Shown here: piece by piece, positions 11,321-23,850 of the stretch | Position numbering within the stretch: the first letter of the stretch is position 1 | Layout of the letters: every line of letters begins with the position of its first letter | NCBI RefSeq assembly: GCF_034702125.1 | Contig: NC_085878.1 | Coordinates: forward strand, 18,161,057 to 18,225,056 | DNA from: Engraulis encrasicolus | Taxonomy: Eukaryota > Chordata > Actinopteri > Clupeiformes > Engraulidae | DNA: 64,000 nucleotides | Direction: 5' to 3' | Notes under the pieces: model-generated | What the model was told of the DNA's origin: nothing | Databases searched by the model: none | The model's input: the letters and a program-made list of their open reading frames with translations, nothing else | Program-made: the position numbers and the translations under genes

Positions 11321-11533
11321 TTATATGGTGTTAAATGCGCTGGAGAAGTCAAAAAACATGATTCTCACAGCACAGCCACCCTTATCCAAGTGAGCGTGTA
11401 TCCTGTGAAGAAGATACAGGATAGCATCCTCCACTCCCACGTTCTCTTGGTAGGTGAACTGCAGAGGATCCAGTGCGTGGCATACCTGGGGTTTGAGAAA
11501 GTTGCGCAGCAGCACTCGTTCAAAAGTTTTCAT
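11321..11533 (-). pseudogene. LINE reverse transcriptase catalytic fragment
   Basis: Encodes LQFTYQENVGVEDAILYLLH and FFDFSSAFNTI, the fingers/palm region with the first catalytic aspartate. The hAT MITE lies immediately 5' of it on the minus strand and separates it from the GPDGI-like block. Confidence 0.85.
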
Positions 11534-11544
11534 TAGGTGTCAGG

Positions 11545-11710
11545 CAGTGCTTAATTTGTCAAGAGGGAGGTTCTGGAGCGCAGAGGATGGGTGGCTCCCC
11601 CCCAAGGGGGATCTGTGATGTATTTCCATGAGGTTCCATCCAAGGTTCCGGAGCTCTCGTCTGAGGTTCCGGAGCTAGCTCCCCCTTGCTCCCCCTCAAA
11701 TTAAGCACTG
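11545..11710. mobile_element. hAT-type MITE inserted in the LINE (166 bp)
   Basis: Perfect 14-bp inverted ends CAGTGCTTAATTTG and CAAATTAAGCACTG, with an exact 8-bp target duplication GTGTCAGG (11537-11544 and 11711-11718). LINE coding sequence resumes on both sides, so the MITE is younger than the LINE copy. Confidence 0.92.
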
Positions 11711-12240
11711 GTGTCAGGTGAGGGCAACCGGTCTGTAATCATTAAGTTCTTTGGGGTGGGTTTTTTTTTGAACAGGTACCAGGCATGAAGTTTTCCACAA
11801 GATGGGGGCCTTGCCTTCTTGTAGACTCCTATTAAAAAGGTGATGAAGAGGCTCAGCTAATTCCTCAGCACATGTCTTTAGCAGTCTTGCACAGATGCCA
11901 TCAGGACCGGCCGCCTTGGACTTAAGTCTTTTCAGTGCCCCTCTAACTTGATTAGTGGTGATTGCCGGCTGTGGGTGTGCCTGGTTGAGGTTAGGGCGGA
12001 ATGAGGGAGGGGTGGGTGGTGGTCAAGTTGTTTCAAGTCGCAAAAGTGAGGAGCAGGGAAGGGGGATAGAGGTAGTGGGGATTTGTGAGCCTGCTGTGTC
12101 CATTGGTGGAGGTAATGCTGCATGGTTGATGATGGTGGGAGTGGTGACCAAAGGCAGAGTAGGAGGGTGTGGGGATGAAGTGTCCCTGTTCGTGAAGCAG
12201 GGTGAACTAGTAACGAGAGTGAGGGGTTGTGAGTGGTGAG

Positions 12241-13234
12241 TGAGTGGGGTCTTTTTAGTTGGAGCTCTAGTAGCTATTTACCACCCCCTAGTCATTGTTA
12301 AATATAGCATACATGGTAGTATCACTGTTATGTCTTACCTCAGGGGTGAGGTGTAAAGTACGATGGAGCTACTGGTGAAATGAGGTTATGAAATATACCA
12401 CCTATATCTTACTATACATGAATATCATTTACTTTTTTTTTATCCCGGCTCTGTGTGTCTGTGTGTGTGTGTGTGTGTGTGTGTTTTAATTTTTTTCAAG
12501 TGAAGAGGTGCAAAAAAACCATTGCATTACTGGCTATACTTGTATAGCTCCTGTGGCAAATAACAGTTGAACTTTAACACACACACACACACTCAGATAT
12601 TCACACGTGGCATTACTACATGTGTTTGTGTATGATGATCTTGTTCTTGCGGGAACTGCCCCTGATTGCAGGAGGGTGATGATTCCAAGAAGAAGTAGAG
12701 TGGAAAGCGCGCACATCCAGCAAAAAAGCATCAGCAGGTGCCAAATCAAAAAACTGTCACATCCTTTCCCGCTCCTACATGTGATGATTCCAAAAAGCCA
12801 TGGATGTGGGGCAGTCATGGGTAAGTGGCTAGGGCATCAGACTTGTTGGTGGGTGAATTAGAGGAGAAAGCTATGTGCAGTATCATGGATTGAAATGAAT
12901 GAAGAGAACATGGGGAAACGGGAGGAATTTGTAATCGGTAAGTAATGATTACACAGGAGCACCAAAAGGGTGGGGCATACCTTGGGGCATCAAATCCACG
13001 CAAACACATAAACACATAATTGTCATAGAATTGACAGTCATTCCCTGTTCAGTATGTCTGGGAGTGGTCCATTGTGAATTACACTGGCGACTGTCTGAGC
13101 ATGTGTGGAATGCTCAGTTTTCACACCTGTCAACCAATGCCAATTGGACTTCATCAGTACACAATGAAGATAGATCAGAGCAGGTGGGCTAAGATAGGGG
13201 AGCCCTGTGGAGTCTGTGGAATCACCGCACACAG

Positions 13235-13238
<4 letters not shown>
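12241..13238. other. No gene; short microsatellites and a SINE head
   Basis: Contains (TG)n at 12451-12484 and a short (AC)n at 12579-12592. A tRNA-SINE head lies at about 12812-12850 (GTCATGGGTAAGTGGCTAGG then GCATCAGACTTG), resembling the SINE at 49581. No exon was recognised. Confidence 0.5.

Positions 13239-13307
<69 letters not shown>
13239..13307. repeat. (AC)n microsatellite
   Basis: About 35 AC units without interruption. The open frames across it (His-Thr or Val-Cys repeats) are artefacts of the dinucleotide. Confidence 0.97.
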
Positions 13308-13309
<2 letters not shown>

Positions 13310-13317
13310 GGCCTGTT

Positions 13318-13437
13318 CCCTCTATCTCCTCTCCTCTCCTCTTTTTGTTCTCCTCTGCTCTCCTCACCTCTTTTTGTTCTCCTCTCCTCTTTTTGTTCTC
13401 CTCTCCTCTCCTCTTTTTGTTCTCCTCTCCTCTCTCC
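13318..13437. repeat. Pyrimidine minisatellite (CTCTCCTCTTTTTGTTCTC)
   Basis: Four to five degenerate copies of a unit built from CTCTCCTCT and TTTTTGTTCTC, nearly pure pyrimidine on the plus strand. It starts ten bases after the (AC)n tract. Confidence 0.9.
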
Positions 13438-13837
13438 AGGGTCACATTTACTCTAGACTGGTGAAAAACGTTTTCCTTGGTGGCCCTCTTTAAACTAGCT
13501 GTTGAAATTTATGCTCGTGCTTTAGTTTTCTTTATTTCTATTGGACTGCGCAAAGTTGTAAATACAAATATTTCCATGTGCTGTACTGTGCCAGAGTTTG
13601 CATCTGTAAACCCTTGGCGATGCTCAATTGCTCAACTCAAGTAGACAAAGGACTATGCTATCCTAAAATGCGCAGTTGTGAAACAAAATAGAAAAAAAGC
13701 GTAAGAAATTATGATCACTACTAAAAGAAATGTGAAAGCAATGAAATCCTCACTAAGCATTGGCGGTTTTCCATCTTAGATAAAGAGACACGTCTATGCA
13801 GAAGGGAATATTTAATGGAGCATCATTGATTGCTCAC

Positions 13838-14588
13838 TGCCTTCGTCGCAGCAAATGTCTTTGTTTCTTGCAATTACTCCACTTTAATCCACAGTTTACA
13901 CACCCAGCACTGCTCATATCAGAATCTTATGTGGTAATTATTTTGTTCCATTTCTTCAGACATTACATAGGCTACATCCTAAATGTGCCACATATAAATA
14001 TATATATGATAATAATATTATTTGGACTATAAGGAGATATACAGGTAGTTCTAACAAATCAATGCCATCAAAACAAAACTTAGCTGCAGTTCACTTCCTT
14101 ACCACTCGGTGGAGTCTGTTCGTAACCCAAGTCAATAACCACAGAAGAAGTGAATCTGGACTGGTAGACTGTAAACTGTAACGGTCATGTGGAAATCGGA
14201 AAAGAAATCATAACTTATTGATATTTCCATCCTTTGGTAACCAATCTAAATATCACAGGTTCTTCAAATACTGAAAACGAAACTGTGTTACTAAGATCTA
14301 GTAAACTTCCGCGATCTACGGAGTATGAAAATGATCAGTAGAGAAGGGGTGTGGCCAATTTACTGTTTGACACCGTCACTGAGGTATTGCCATCTGGTAC
14401 ACGGTATATATTCTGGCAAGTCAACAATCTCTTTGAAGGAAGAAGCGGAAAGTAGTAAGACAGCCCTTGTAAATAAATTTTCGATTCCTTAAGGCCGACT
14501 GAGAACATATTACGGCCGTGATAGTACATTTCACGGCCGCGGCCCACCGGGACATGTCCCCGATCTCCCGATGGCCACTCCGTGCCTG
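13838..14588 (-). mobile_element. Truncated hAT copy related to 47769-49306
   Basis: Reverse-orientation match to the first 750 bp or so of the element at 47769. The shared marks include the end GGCCACTCCGTGCCTG at 14573-14588 and CCGCGATCTACGG near 14310. The far terminus is missing, so it is truncated near 13838. It abuts Gypsy pol sequence at 14589. Confidence 0.75.
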
Positions 14589-14684
14589 CTTTTCAGTCAA
14601 CTGGTGTAATGGTTTGGCAAAGCCCCTGATGAAACGGCGATAGTAAGAAGCCAACCCCAGGAAACTTTTCACCTCTGTTTAGCC
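14589..14684 (-). pseudogene. Gypsy retrotransposon reverse transcriptase fragment
   Basis: The minus strand reads FLGLASYYRRFIRGFAKPL and then HQLTEK, the connection region just after the RT palm in Ty3/Gypsy elements. The rest of pol is missing. It belongs to the same relic as the gag pieces at 14770-16369. Confidence 0.85.
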
Positions 14685-14768
14685 AGGAGAATGGTAAAAC
14701 CCTATTATTTAACTCAAGGGGAGGTGTAAAATAAGCTTATTTCCAAAAATGGGACAGTATCACTTTAA
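14685..14768. mobile_element. Half copy of a TTAA palindromic MITE
   Basis: Matches the right half of the elements at 52743-53082 and 57052-57392 (TAAAATAAGCTTATTTCC, then TGGGACAGTATCAC, ending in TTAA). The left half is absent. It separates the Gypsy pol fragment from the gag fragment. Confidence 0.75.
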
Positions 14769-14769
14769 G

Positions 14770-15184
14770 ATACATGCCTGGGCTGTCTGGATAATTGTGA
14801 GCCAGTCTGGCAGATCTGCAGAAAGGGGCGGGCATTCGGCCCTCCATGGCCGCCCCTCCTCTAGTTTCCCAGTCGCGTCGCAGGTGCCTTGTGCATCTGC
14901 ATTCCCAGCACGCATCTCTTGCGCTGGTGAATGAGGAGCATGCAGGTCCACCCTGCTTACCATGCCTTCGGTCACCACGATCCCATTGTGCAAAGTTGGT
15001 GAGAGGGGGCTGCACAGAGGTCACAGTTTGCTTGAGTGATTTAACTTCTTGCCTTAAGCCTTCTACTACTCCCAGTAAGACTTCCATTTGTTTATCGCTT
15101 GGTGGCTTGTCAGTGACTACCCGCACTTTGGAATCAGGGTTAATCTGAGTATTTTTCTTTATTAACTCTAGTTCTGCAGCTATA
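14770..15184 (-). pseudogene. Gypsy gag, C-terminal part with zinc knuckle
   Basis: Continuation of the gag frame at 15848-16369 after the TTAA element. It carries AAELELIKK, a coiled region, and then CWECRCTRHLRRDW, a CCHC-like knuckle with a changed His position. It is a relic, interrupted on both sides by other transposons. Confidence 0.7.
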
Positions 15185-15843
15185 TTAAAGGAGAATTCCA
15201 GTTTTTTGAACATTAAGGCCATTTTCTGAGTGGTCTGCAATGTTTTAGAGTCCCCCTCGCCGTTTATTTCATGTTTGCTGCAGTCTCTGTTATTTGGCTG
15301 ATTTGGATTTGATCTCAACCAGCTTTAGAATGGCCGTCTATGGGCACCTGCAACTCTGTTCTTAAAATCACCTTAACGTTTGTTTTCAAGAATATGCAAC
15401 TCACCAAGTGTTCAGCAGTATTCACTGGTGCTCCTTAACATTTTTTGTAGCGAAATATGTTATCTGTCCTGCTTTATGTGTGTTTTATGTACCAATTTGT
15501 AAATTAAGTTTCACTTTCACTTTCACTTTCTTTCACAAAATGGCAAATAAAACATGACAGAAGGCATATTTCGCCTTGAAACTTGTTAGGGACTGCTAGT
15601 GAACACCCCTAACCACTTTGTAAGCTGTAGACTTTCGAAAACAAATGTTTAAGGTGATTTTAAGAACAGAGTTGCAGGTGCTCATAGACGGCCATTCTAA
15701 AGCTGGTTGAGATCAAATCCAAATCAGCCAAATAACAGAGACTGCAGCAAACATGAAATAAAAGGTGAGGGGGACTCTAAAACATTGCAGACCACTCAGA
15801 AAATGGCCTTAATGTTCAAAAATGCAGTGGACTTCTCCTTTAA
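15185..15843. mobile_element. TTAA palindromic element inserted in Gypsy gag (659 bp)
   Basis: Starts TTAAAGGAGAATTCCAG and ends with an inverted copy GACTTCTCCTTTAA. The arms of roughly 180-200 bp are strongly complementary, for example CCATTCTAAAGCTGGTTGAG against its inverse near 15325. TTAA is present at both edges, as for piggyBac or Kolobok targets. No transposase is encoded. Confidence 0.8.
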
Positions 15844-15847
15844 TAGC

Positions 15848-16369
15848 TTATTCCAATGTATTGGGTTTTTGGCTGCGGAGATGTACTCTCAAATCGCCCC
15901 TTCCTACGTGTTCTACAAAGTGGTTGCGGGCAAACATATCGCGGGTGACATTGTCGGCTGACGGATAAGCTTTAGAAATCAGGCGCCGTAAAGCAATCCC
16001 AAAATCTCTAACGGATTCATTTGGCAAACGTCTGCGAGATAAAAAGTTAGCTCGGTTCCAGTCGGCGCTATCACAGGGTTCTAAACAGGTGCCCAGCGCC
16101 TCCTTTAAAGTTTTATAATTTGCATGCGATGCTGGGGGCAAACCAGAATACAACTCCCTCGCCCGACCGTAAAGAAGGAGAGACATGAATTTCATTTTTA
16201 GAGACTCATCCCATCCATTGACTTCAGCTGCTATTTCAAATTGAGCTACCCAGTCTGACCATTCACGACCGGTGCCTGTAAAGGTCTCCGGCATAAAAAC
16301 AGGGCGTGCCATCGGTTGCGCATTAGCGCCACCGCGGCGTGGCGGATCTGAAACCTCTGGGTTCGACAT
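15848..16369 (-). pseudogene. Gypsy gag, N-terminal part
   Basis: 173 codons from an ATG just inside the primer-site region. It contains the retrotransposon-gag core with FTGTGREWSDWVAQFEIAA, YGRARELYSGLP and RLISKAYPSA. The frame runs into the TTAA element and resumes at 15184. This is the structural Gag of a Ty3/Gypsy element, now non-functional. Confidence 0.85.
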
Positions 16370-16389
16370 TGTCCCACCGCTGCCACCAG
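16370..16389 (-). other. Candidate primer binding site of the Gypsy relic
   Basis: On the minus strand, CTGGTGGCAGCGGTGGGAC lies directly between the LTR edge (TTACA) and the gag start, where a primer binding site is expected. The tRNA species was not identified. Confidence 0.5.
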
Positions 16390-16763
16390 TGTAATAATTG
16401 CCCGTTTTAGGGCCAACCCAGAGGAATCAGAAAACACACCACACACAGGAACTGAAGGAAAAGATACAGCTTTATTTAAATTCATAAATGGTCACATAAA
16501 ACTCGGTCGGTCAGACTGGTGCGTTAAGAAGGGTCAGCCGGTGGAGGGAATACAACCCTCACAAAATGTGCAACTCAGCAAACGTTAAGGCAATAAGGCA
16601 ACACACTGAATTTAGTTATCCACTGCAAGCAATAAATATGGCAATAGTCACTGCATCACGATCAGAGGGTTCACTAAACTACTTATGTCACAGCACGCTA
16701 CACTCAGTGAATACACAGCACCCATAGGTTACAAATAATCATTACATCACGATCAGAGGGTTC
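16390..16763 (-). mobile_element. Gypsy LTR, truncated at its outer edge
   Basis: The inner edge is plus-strand TGTAATAATTG at 16390. A minus-strand AATAAA lies near 16472. The outer part carries a direct repeat CATCACGATCAGAGGGTTC (about 16652 and 16744), and the foldback element at 16764 follows at once. The other LTR was not found. Confidence 0.6.
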
Positions 16764-17724
16764 GGTAACACTTCCAATAAGGGGCCATAATTAACAGTAA
16801 AGTAGCTACAACCTAATACTTAAGTAAGGGTTAATAATCGTTACCTAATGCTACATTAGACACATATTAATTGCTATCAATGCATATGTTGAACATTAGT
16901 AAGCTGTTACTTAACTATTAGATAACTATTACCTTGTGTTACAAGTTAATGGATAAATAATACATAAATATTGGGGTTTGGGACCCTTATATTAGAGTTG
17001 GCTGAGGATAACTAATGGTTAATTAATCGATAGATATTGGTGTTTGGGACCCTTATAATAGAGTAGGCTGAGCACACCTAATAGTTTAGTTATTAATCTA
17101 CTATGACATCTAGTTTTCACTCGTTCAAATCACTGTAATAGTGGCAACAGGAGCCATTATATAGCAAGGATTGGACGTACACTTCTCAATGATGGTGGGG
17201 TGATGAGATGTAATTTTTTCATATACCACTCATTAGTTTTAATGGTAAAAACCCTACAATAAATGCAGAACATTATGAAGAGTAATAGTTTTGAAGCGAA
17301 ACTAAACCATTCCTTTGTGATCATTAAGTTAATGTTTGAGAATTTTAGCTCCAAGAAGTGCAGTGCATGATGGGTACGCAATCTACAGACAACAACATTT
17401 CGGTATTTATTCATTAGATATGCCTTGCTTTTGTATTAAGTAAGTGCTAATTTAGGTCCTTAGTTAAGTATTACCTAATAGCTACTTAACTATTAACTGT
17501 ACCCTTACTTATCTGTTAGTTAAATAATTATATGCTATGAACTTGTGACACATGGTAATAGTTATGTAATAGTTAAGTAACTGCTTACTAATGTTTAAAA
17601 TATGCATTGATAACAATTAATATGTGTCTAATGTGGCGTTAAGTAGTGATTATTAACCCTCACTAAAGTATTAGGTTATAGCTAATTTGCTGTTAATTAT
17701 GGCCCCTTATTTGGAAGTGTTACC
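16764..17724. mobile_element. Foldback element with GGTAACACTTCC ends (961 bp)
   Basis: The left end GGTAACACTTCCAATAAG and the right end CTTATTTGGAAGTGTTACC are inverted. The complementarity continues inward for several hundred bases (for example GGCCATAATTAACAG and CTGTTAATTATGGCC). No coding sequence. Target duplication is unclear, so no superfamily is given. Confidence 0.8.
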
Positions 17725-19024
17725 AAAATGGGTAAAGTTGGATTGATGTTTTAGAAATAGGCAAATATTCATTGTGAATAGTAGATGAATATTCGTTTCA
17801 TTTCTTCTTTAAATTAATGTTGTACATTTTAAAACCTTTTCCATACATATATATCTACATATTTTTGTATTATTCACGAGAGGAGGCAGATCAGCCCAAA
17901 TAAGTCCCGGAACACAGTGGGGTCCAAATCACGAGGTGCATCGAGGTGCTGTTATGGCATGTTCTGCCTCAAATTAACCCCTGCTGTGCTATGAGAAACA
18001 GTCGCTGACAGTGAATGCTGCCATTGAAAGTGAAAGCACAAATCTTCCAAGAGAATCGTGTGTGATTCTACTTTTGTAATTGTCAGTGCCTGGACCAGAA
18101 TGGATGTCAGTTTGAGAACATGTTGAGAACACGTTGAGAACACGTTAAATTAGCCTATGTCTAAGTTGTGTTAGTCTATTTTGTTGTAGGCCTATTACAT
18201 TTTAAATTGTATGTATACATTTTTAGACTCTCTGCATATCATTGAGGTGACTTCTCAAAGCCATTGAACCAAATTATCCGGAATGGATGTTTCTTTCTGA
18301 AGGCATTTCACAGTTTCTTAGGCCCATAAACAAATCACTTGATGATGGTGGTGTACAGATTGGCAAAGACACCCCTTTGATTCATTTTTCACATGACCAT
18401 TTCTTATGTTTCACTGTGTTCATTAGCATCTTCATTCAATGATGTCATTTAATTACTTCAAATTGACTGTCAGCAACCTTTACGCTCCATTAATGGGCCA
18501 CATTATGTGAAGCTTTAGGACCAGTGGTGGATTGCAGACACTTTAAAATCTGTCATTGCATCATTTTTTCCATTAATTTTGGAAAGATCTCAACTACGAA
18601 TGAATGCATTGTGCATCGGAGCTGGTTTAAAAGCTTCTGTCATTAGGACTCAGTGGGGGCTTCTAGCCAGAGAGCGGTTGACATTGACTGTCTGCTGATC
18701 TGTCCCCTGACAAAGACCAGAGGCATTTCACATATTCCTCATGGTTGACTCTGGCATATTTTGCCATTTGTAGTCCACACATGCTCAAACTATTCCTCAA
18801 ACTCACTTCATCCACATGTATTTTTGCAGAAGTATTGTTACCATTGAATCATGATCTGGTATAAGTAGAACTACAGTCTTCTTGCGCTAGCAAGCTAGGT
18901 CTTGATGCTATAAAATTAGGTTATGCTGCGATCGCTTCCAGAGTAATCTTTTTTTAGGACACACACTTTCTAACGTGAATCCCGGACAATTAGCGCCGCA
19001 CGGCAGCCTCTAGAGCACGTGTGT
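17725..19024. other. No gene recognised
   Basis: AT-rich sequence with a short repeat GAGAACA(C/T)GTT three times at about 18113-18145. No exon-like conserved block was identified. Confidence 0.5.
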
Positions 19025-19200
19025 GAATGTGTATGTACATTCATCAGCCACAATTAGGAACACTCCTCGTGTTGGGTTGGACCCCCTTTTGCCTTCAGAA
19101 CTGCCTTAATTGCCTGCAACAATACTCGGGCTGTGGCATTCCAACAAAGATTACATTACATTACATTGCACATCATTTAGCAACATTTAGCCTTGACTTC
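19025..19200. repeat. Dispersed teleost repeat fragment
   Basis: GTTGGGTTGGACCCCCTTTT followed by GCCTTCAGAACTGCCTTAAT is a sequence I associate with fish interspersed repeats. It ends in (TTACA)n at about 19150. Family name not determined. Confidence 0.4.
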
Positions 19201-19559
19201 CAAGGAGAAAATTTAAGCAAGAACAGTGTTAGGCGCAGTGACCAGGTGAAAAGCACATACTTAAAGTGTACTTTTGATGACTATACATAGTAGAAAGTGA
19301 ACTTTTTTCAGCTATTTAAATTGCGTTTCATTGCACTATTAATGCGCTGGAGCACTACTAAAACAGTACTTCAGCACACTTGCAGCACACCGAGTATGCT
19401 AAATTGGCACCGCTTTTGGACAGCTTTAAGTGCATGATACACACACAAACAAAAAAAGAAAGAAAGAAAAATGAACATCTGCCGTAGGCAACTTCGTGTG
19501 ATGGCGTTTCTTTTTCTTTTATTGTGGTACAGAAAAGGCAGATCAGATGATTTGTCTAT

Positions 19560-19615
19560 TAATATGACATTCCATTACATTTGGCAGACACTTTATAACC
19601 AAAGCGGCTTTCAAA
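19560..19615. repeat. Common teleost LINE/SINE tail motif
   Basis: TTACATTTGGCAGACACTTT and then CCAAAGCGGCTTTCAAAG resemble the widespread fish TTACATTTAGCAGACGC motif. No associated coding sequence. Confidence 0.5.
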
Positions 19616-19799
19616 GAAGACATAATCATAGTCAACATCACTAGCAAATACAAAGTGCACAGGAAATATACAGAACAACAAGTGCAGATGCAAGGAGGGG
19701 TTAATATCATATCAAATAATACAGCTGGGGGGGATGACAAGTGTAAAATAAAAATAAACAAGAAAAATGACCATCTGGGTGACGCCAACACATTCATGC

Positions 19800-21960
<2,161 letters not shown>

Positions 21961-21964
21961 ACGG

Positions 21965-22260
21965 ATTAAAAGGAAGAGAGATGACTAAAGATTTTGCACA
22001 TCAGGACACGACATGTGGAGCCTGAGCAGCTAAGAATAGGCGAGGGTGAAGAGTTGTGCGAGTCGATGGAGGTAGTGTCTCTGATGTGAAGAGATGTTCT
22101 CTCTCTTGGGCGCGTAAAGACGGCTTCACCAATTTTCTTTGGTGGAGGGGTAGGAATCCTTAGCAGTGTGGCATCAGCGGATCTGAGAGCTCGGGCACGG
22201 GCATAAAAAGAGAGCATATCAGAGATGTAACAGGGAGGAAGACTATTTAATGCTTTGACA
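21965..22260 (-). pseudogene. LINE C-terminal relic
   Basis: The minus frame reads LNSLPPCYISDMLSFYARAR and then LRSADATLLRIP, which resembles the C-terminal tail of fish non-LTR retrotransposons (LPPYLSELL, then LRSSDAGLL). It is short and flanked by (AC)n; no catalytic blocks remain. Confidence 0.5.
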
Positions 22261-22274
22261 AACACAAACACACA

Positions 22275-22308
<34 letters not shown>

Positions 22309-22359
22309 AATCACTAAAAAAAATTGGTAGACCCCCTACTGTTTTTTGTTTTTGCAGAC

Positions 22360-23065
22360 ATATGCACGGACGCACAGACATGGGGCCCGGCCGGACGTAG
22401 GTACGGACGGACGCACAGACAGACGCACGCACACACACGGACGGACAGCCAGCCAGACGGAGGCACGGACAGATGGAAGCACAGACGTGGGCACAGACGG
22501 ACGAACGTCTGGCCACACGTAGGCACGGACGCACAGACGGACTGACGCACGGACGCACAGACGGACTGACGCACGGACGGACGCACAGGCGGCCAGCCAG
22601 ACGGACGCACAGCCGTAGACGTAGGCACGGACATGGGCAGACGGAAGCACGTCCGGCCAAACGTTGGCGCGGACGCAAAGATGGACTGACGCACGCACAG
22701 ACGGACGCACGGCCGGCCAGACGTAGGCACGGATGCAGAAACGGACTGACGCACGCACGGACAGACACACAACCGGCCAGACAGTGGCACGGACGTGGGC
22801 ACAGACGGACACACGGTCGGCCAGACGTAGGCACGGACGGAAGCAGACCGAAGCACGTCCGGCCAAACGCTGGCACGGACGCAGAGACGGACTGACGCAT
22901 GCACGGACGGACGCACAGCCGGCCGGACGTGGGCACGGACGTGGGAAGAGACGGAAGCACAGACGGACGCACAGACCGACTGACGCACGGACGGAAGCAC
23001 TGCCGGCCAGACGTAGGCACGGACGCAGAGACGGATGCACGCACAGCCGGCTGGACGGAGACACG
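22360..23065. repeat. GC-rich minisatellite of about 56-60 bp units
   Basis: Degenerate tandem units built from CGGCCAGACGTAGGCACGGA and GACGGACTGACGCACG. A higher-order period of about 205 bp is visible: GCACGTCCGGCCAAACG recurs near 22648 and 22853. The units almost lack stop codons on either strand, which creates long overlapping frames (up to 312 codons on the minus strand). These are rich in Arg/Thr/His or Ser/Val/Pro and are not taken as genes. Confidence 0.9.
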
Positions 23066-23277
23066 GAACGACGGGCACAGGCACGATGAGGGAAGAACAG
23101 AAACCATATTATAGTTACATGTGAGCAACTGAGAAATACATGCAGTGCATTGCACATTCTGTAAAAGACTAAAACAATGTAACACTATTACATCTATTAT
23201 ATCTGAATTGAAAGTAGTTTACAAACAATGCGAGACTATGAGCATGTTTGTATATAATTTGTATATATTTTTCTTAC

Positions 23278-23358
23278 CCAGTGGTTCATGGAGTTCCTCT
23301 TGAACGTAGCAGGAGCGAAGGATCTGACAGGGTTCATTCCAGCTCCAGTGTAGAACAT
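23278..23358 (-). pseudogene. mip: Isolated aquaporin exon (AQP0/MIP exon 3-like)
   Basis: An 81-bp phase-0 exon with a TTGTTTTAG acceptor and a GTAAGA donor. Its 27 residues read [16 protein letters not shown] then KRNSMNHW, the second half-helix of a water channel; 81 bp is the usual length of this exon. The second NPA signature, which lines the pore, is NPV here. No other aquaporin exon was recognised: the downstream side is minisatellite and the upstream side is repeats. It may be an orphan exon, a pseudogene, or one exon of a gene whose other exons lie outside the window or were missed. Confidence 0.7.
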
Positions 23359-23534
23359 CTAAAACAAGTGTTCAGAGTGGAGTATTAGCTTTAATGTAAA
23401 TACAAGTGAGGAAGTGAGGATACTGTTGCGGCCTGGATATTTAGGTGAGAGCAGATTCACACACTGAAAGACAGTAAGGTCAAGCACAAAGAGGTTTTTT
23501 CCAGAGCTGAGTAGTAGATGTTTCAGGGTTCTGC

Positions 23535-23850
23535 CTCCATTAGCCGACTGAGAACCGTGCTGGAGCCCGTTCCTGCACCTACTCGCGAACCAGCCGTCGT
23601 GTTCACGCCACAGATATTAGCGTTCGCGAACCGGAAAGTTGGTTCGCAATGCGAACCGCAAAATACTAGGTTTTTCTCCGCGAACCGTGACGACAGCGTG
23701 GCCATCAGCAAGTTCATCCGGGTAACAGTCACGTGCGGAAATTGTTCAGAGCCCGGTATGAACACGGGAGGTTCACCGATGAGCACTTTAGTGCCAAACG
23801 TAACTGGTGCAGGCACCGGCACCGGCTCCGTTCTGGTCGGCCTGAAAGCC
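23535..23850. mobile_element. Inverted-repeat element, GC-rich
   Basis: The ends are imperfect inverted copies: GAGCCCGTTCCTGCACC near 23563 and GGTGCAGGCACCGGCACC near 23807. The interior contains repeated GCGAACC motifs. Open frames on both strands are of similar length, which argues against a gene. Confidence 0.5.

Larger units (their letters stand above)
10203..12240 (-). mobile_element. L2-like LINE, 5'-truncated and broken
   Basis: A non-LTR retrotransposon on the minus strand. Its 3' end is at 10203, with GGGGATCAATAAAGT and CTACT repeats. The reverse transcriptase can be followed in pieces. There is a GPDGI-like block at about 11890-11920 and FFDFSSAFNTI, the first catalytic-Asp block, at 11321-11533. 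KFSDDTAIVG, the FADD block, lies near 11075-11105. The C-terminal part reads KTKEMVIDFRR and YKYLGVHLD at 10606-11028. In-frame stops and shifts separate these pieces. No endonuclease was recognised beyond about 12240. A hAT MITE is inserted at 11545-11710. Clade assignment to L2/CR1 is from remembered motif similarity. Confidence 0.85.

Noticed and set aside
22247..23185. 312-codon minus-strand frame and overlapping frames on both strands
   Set aside because: They follow the GC-rich minisatellite in several frames, have repeat-dictated composition and no domain.
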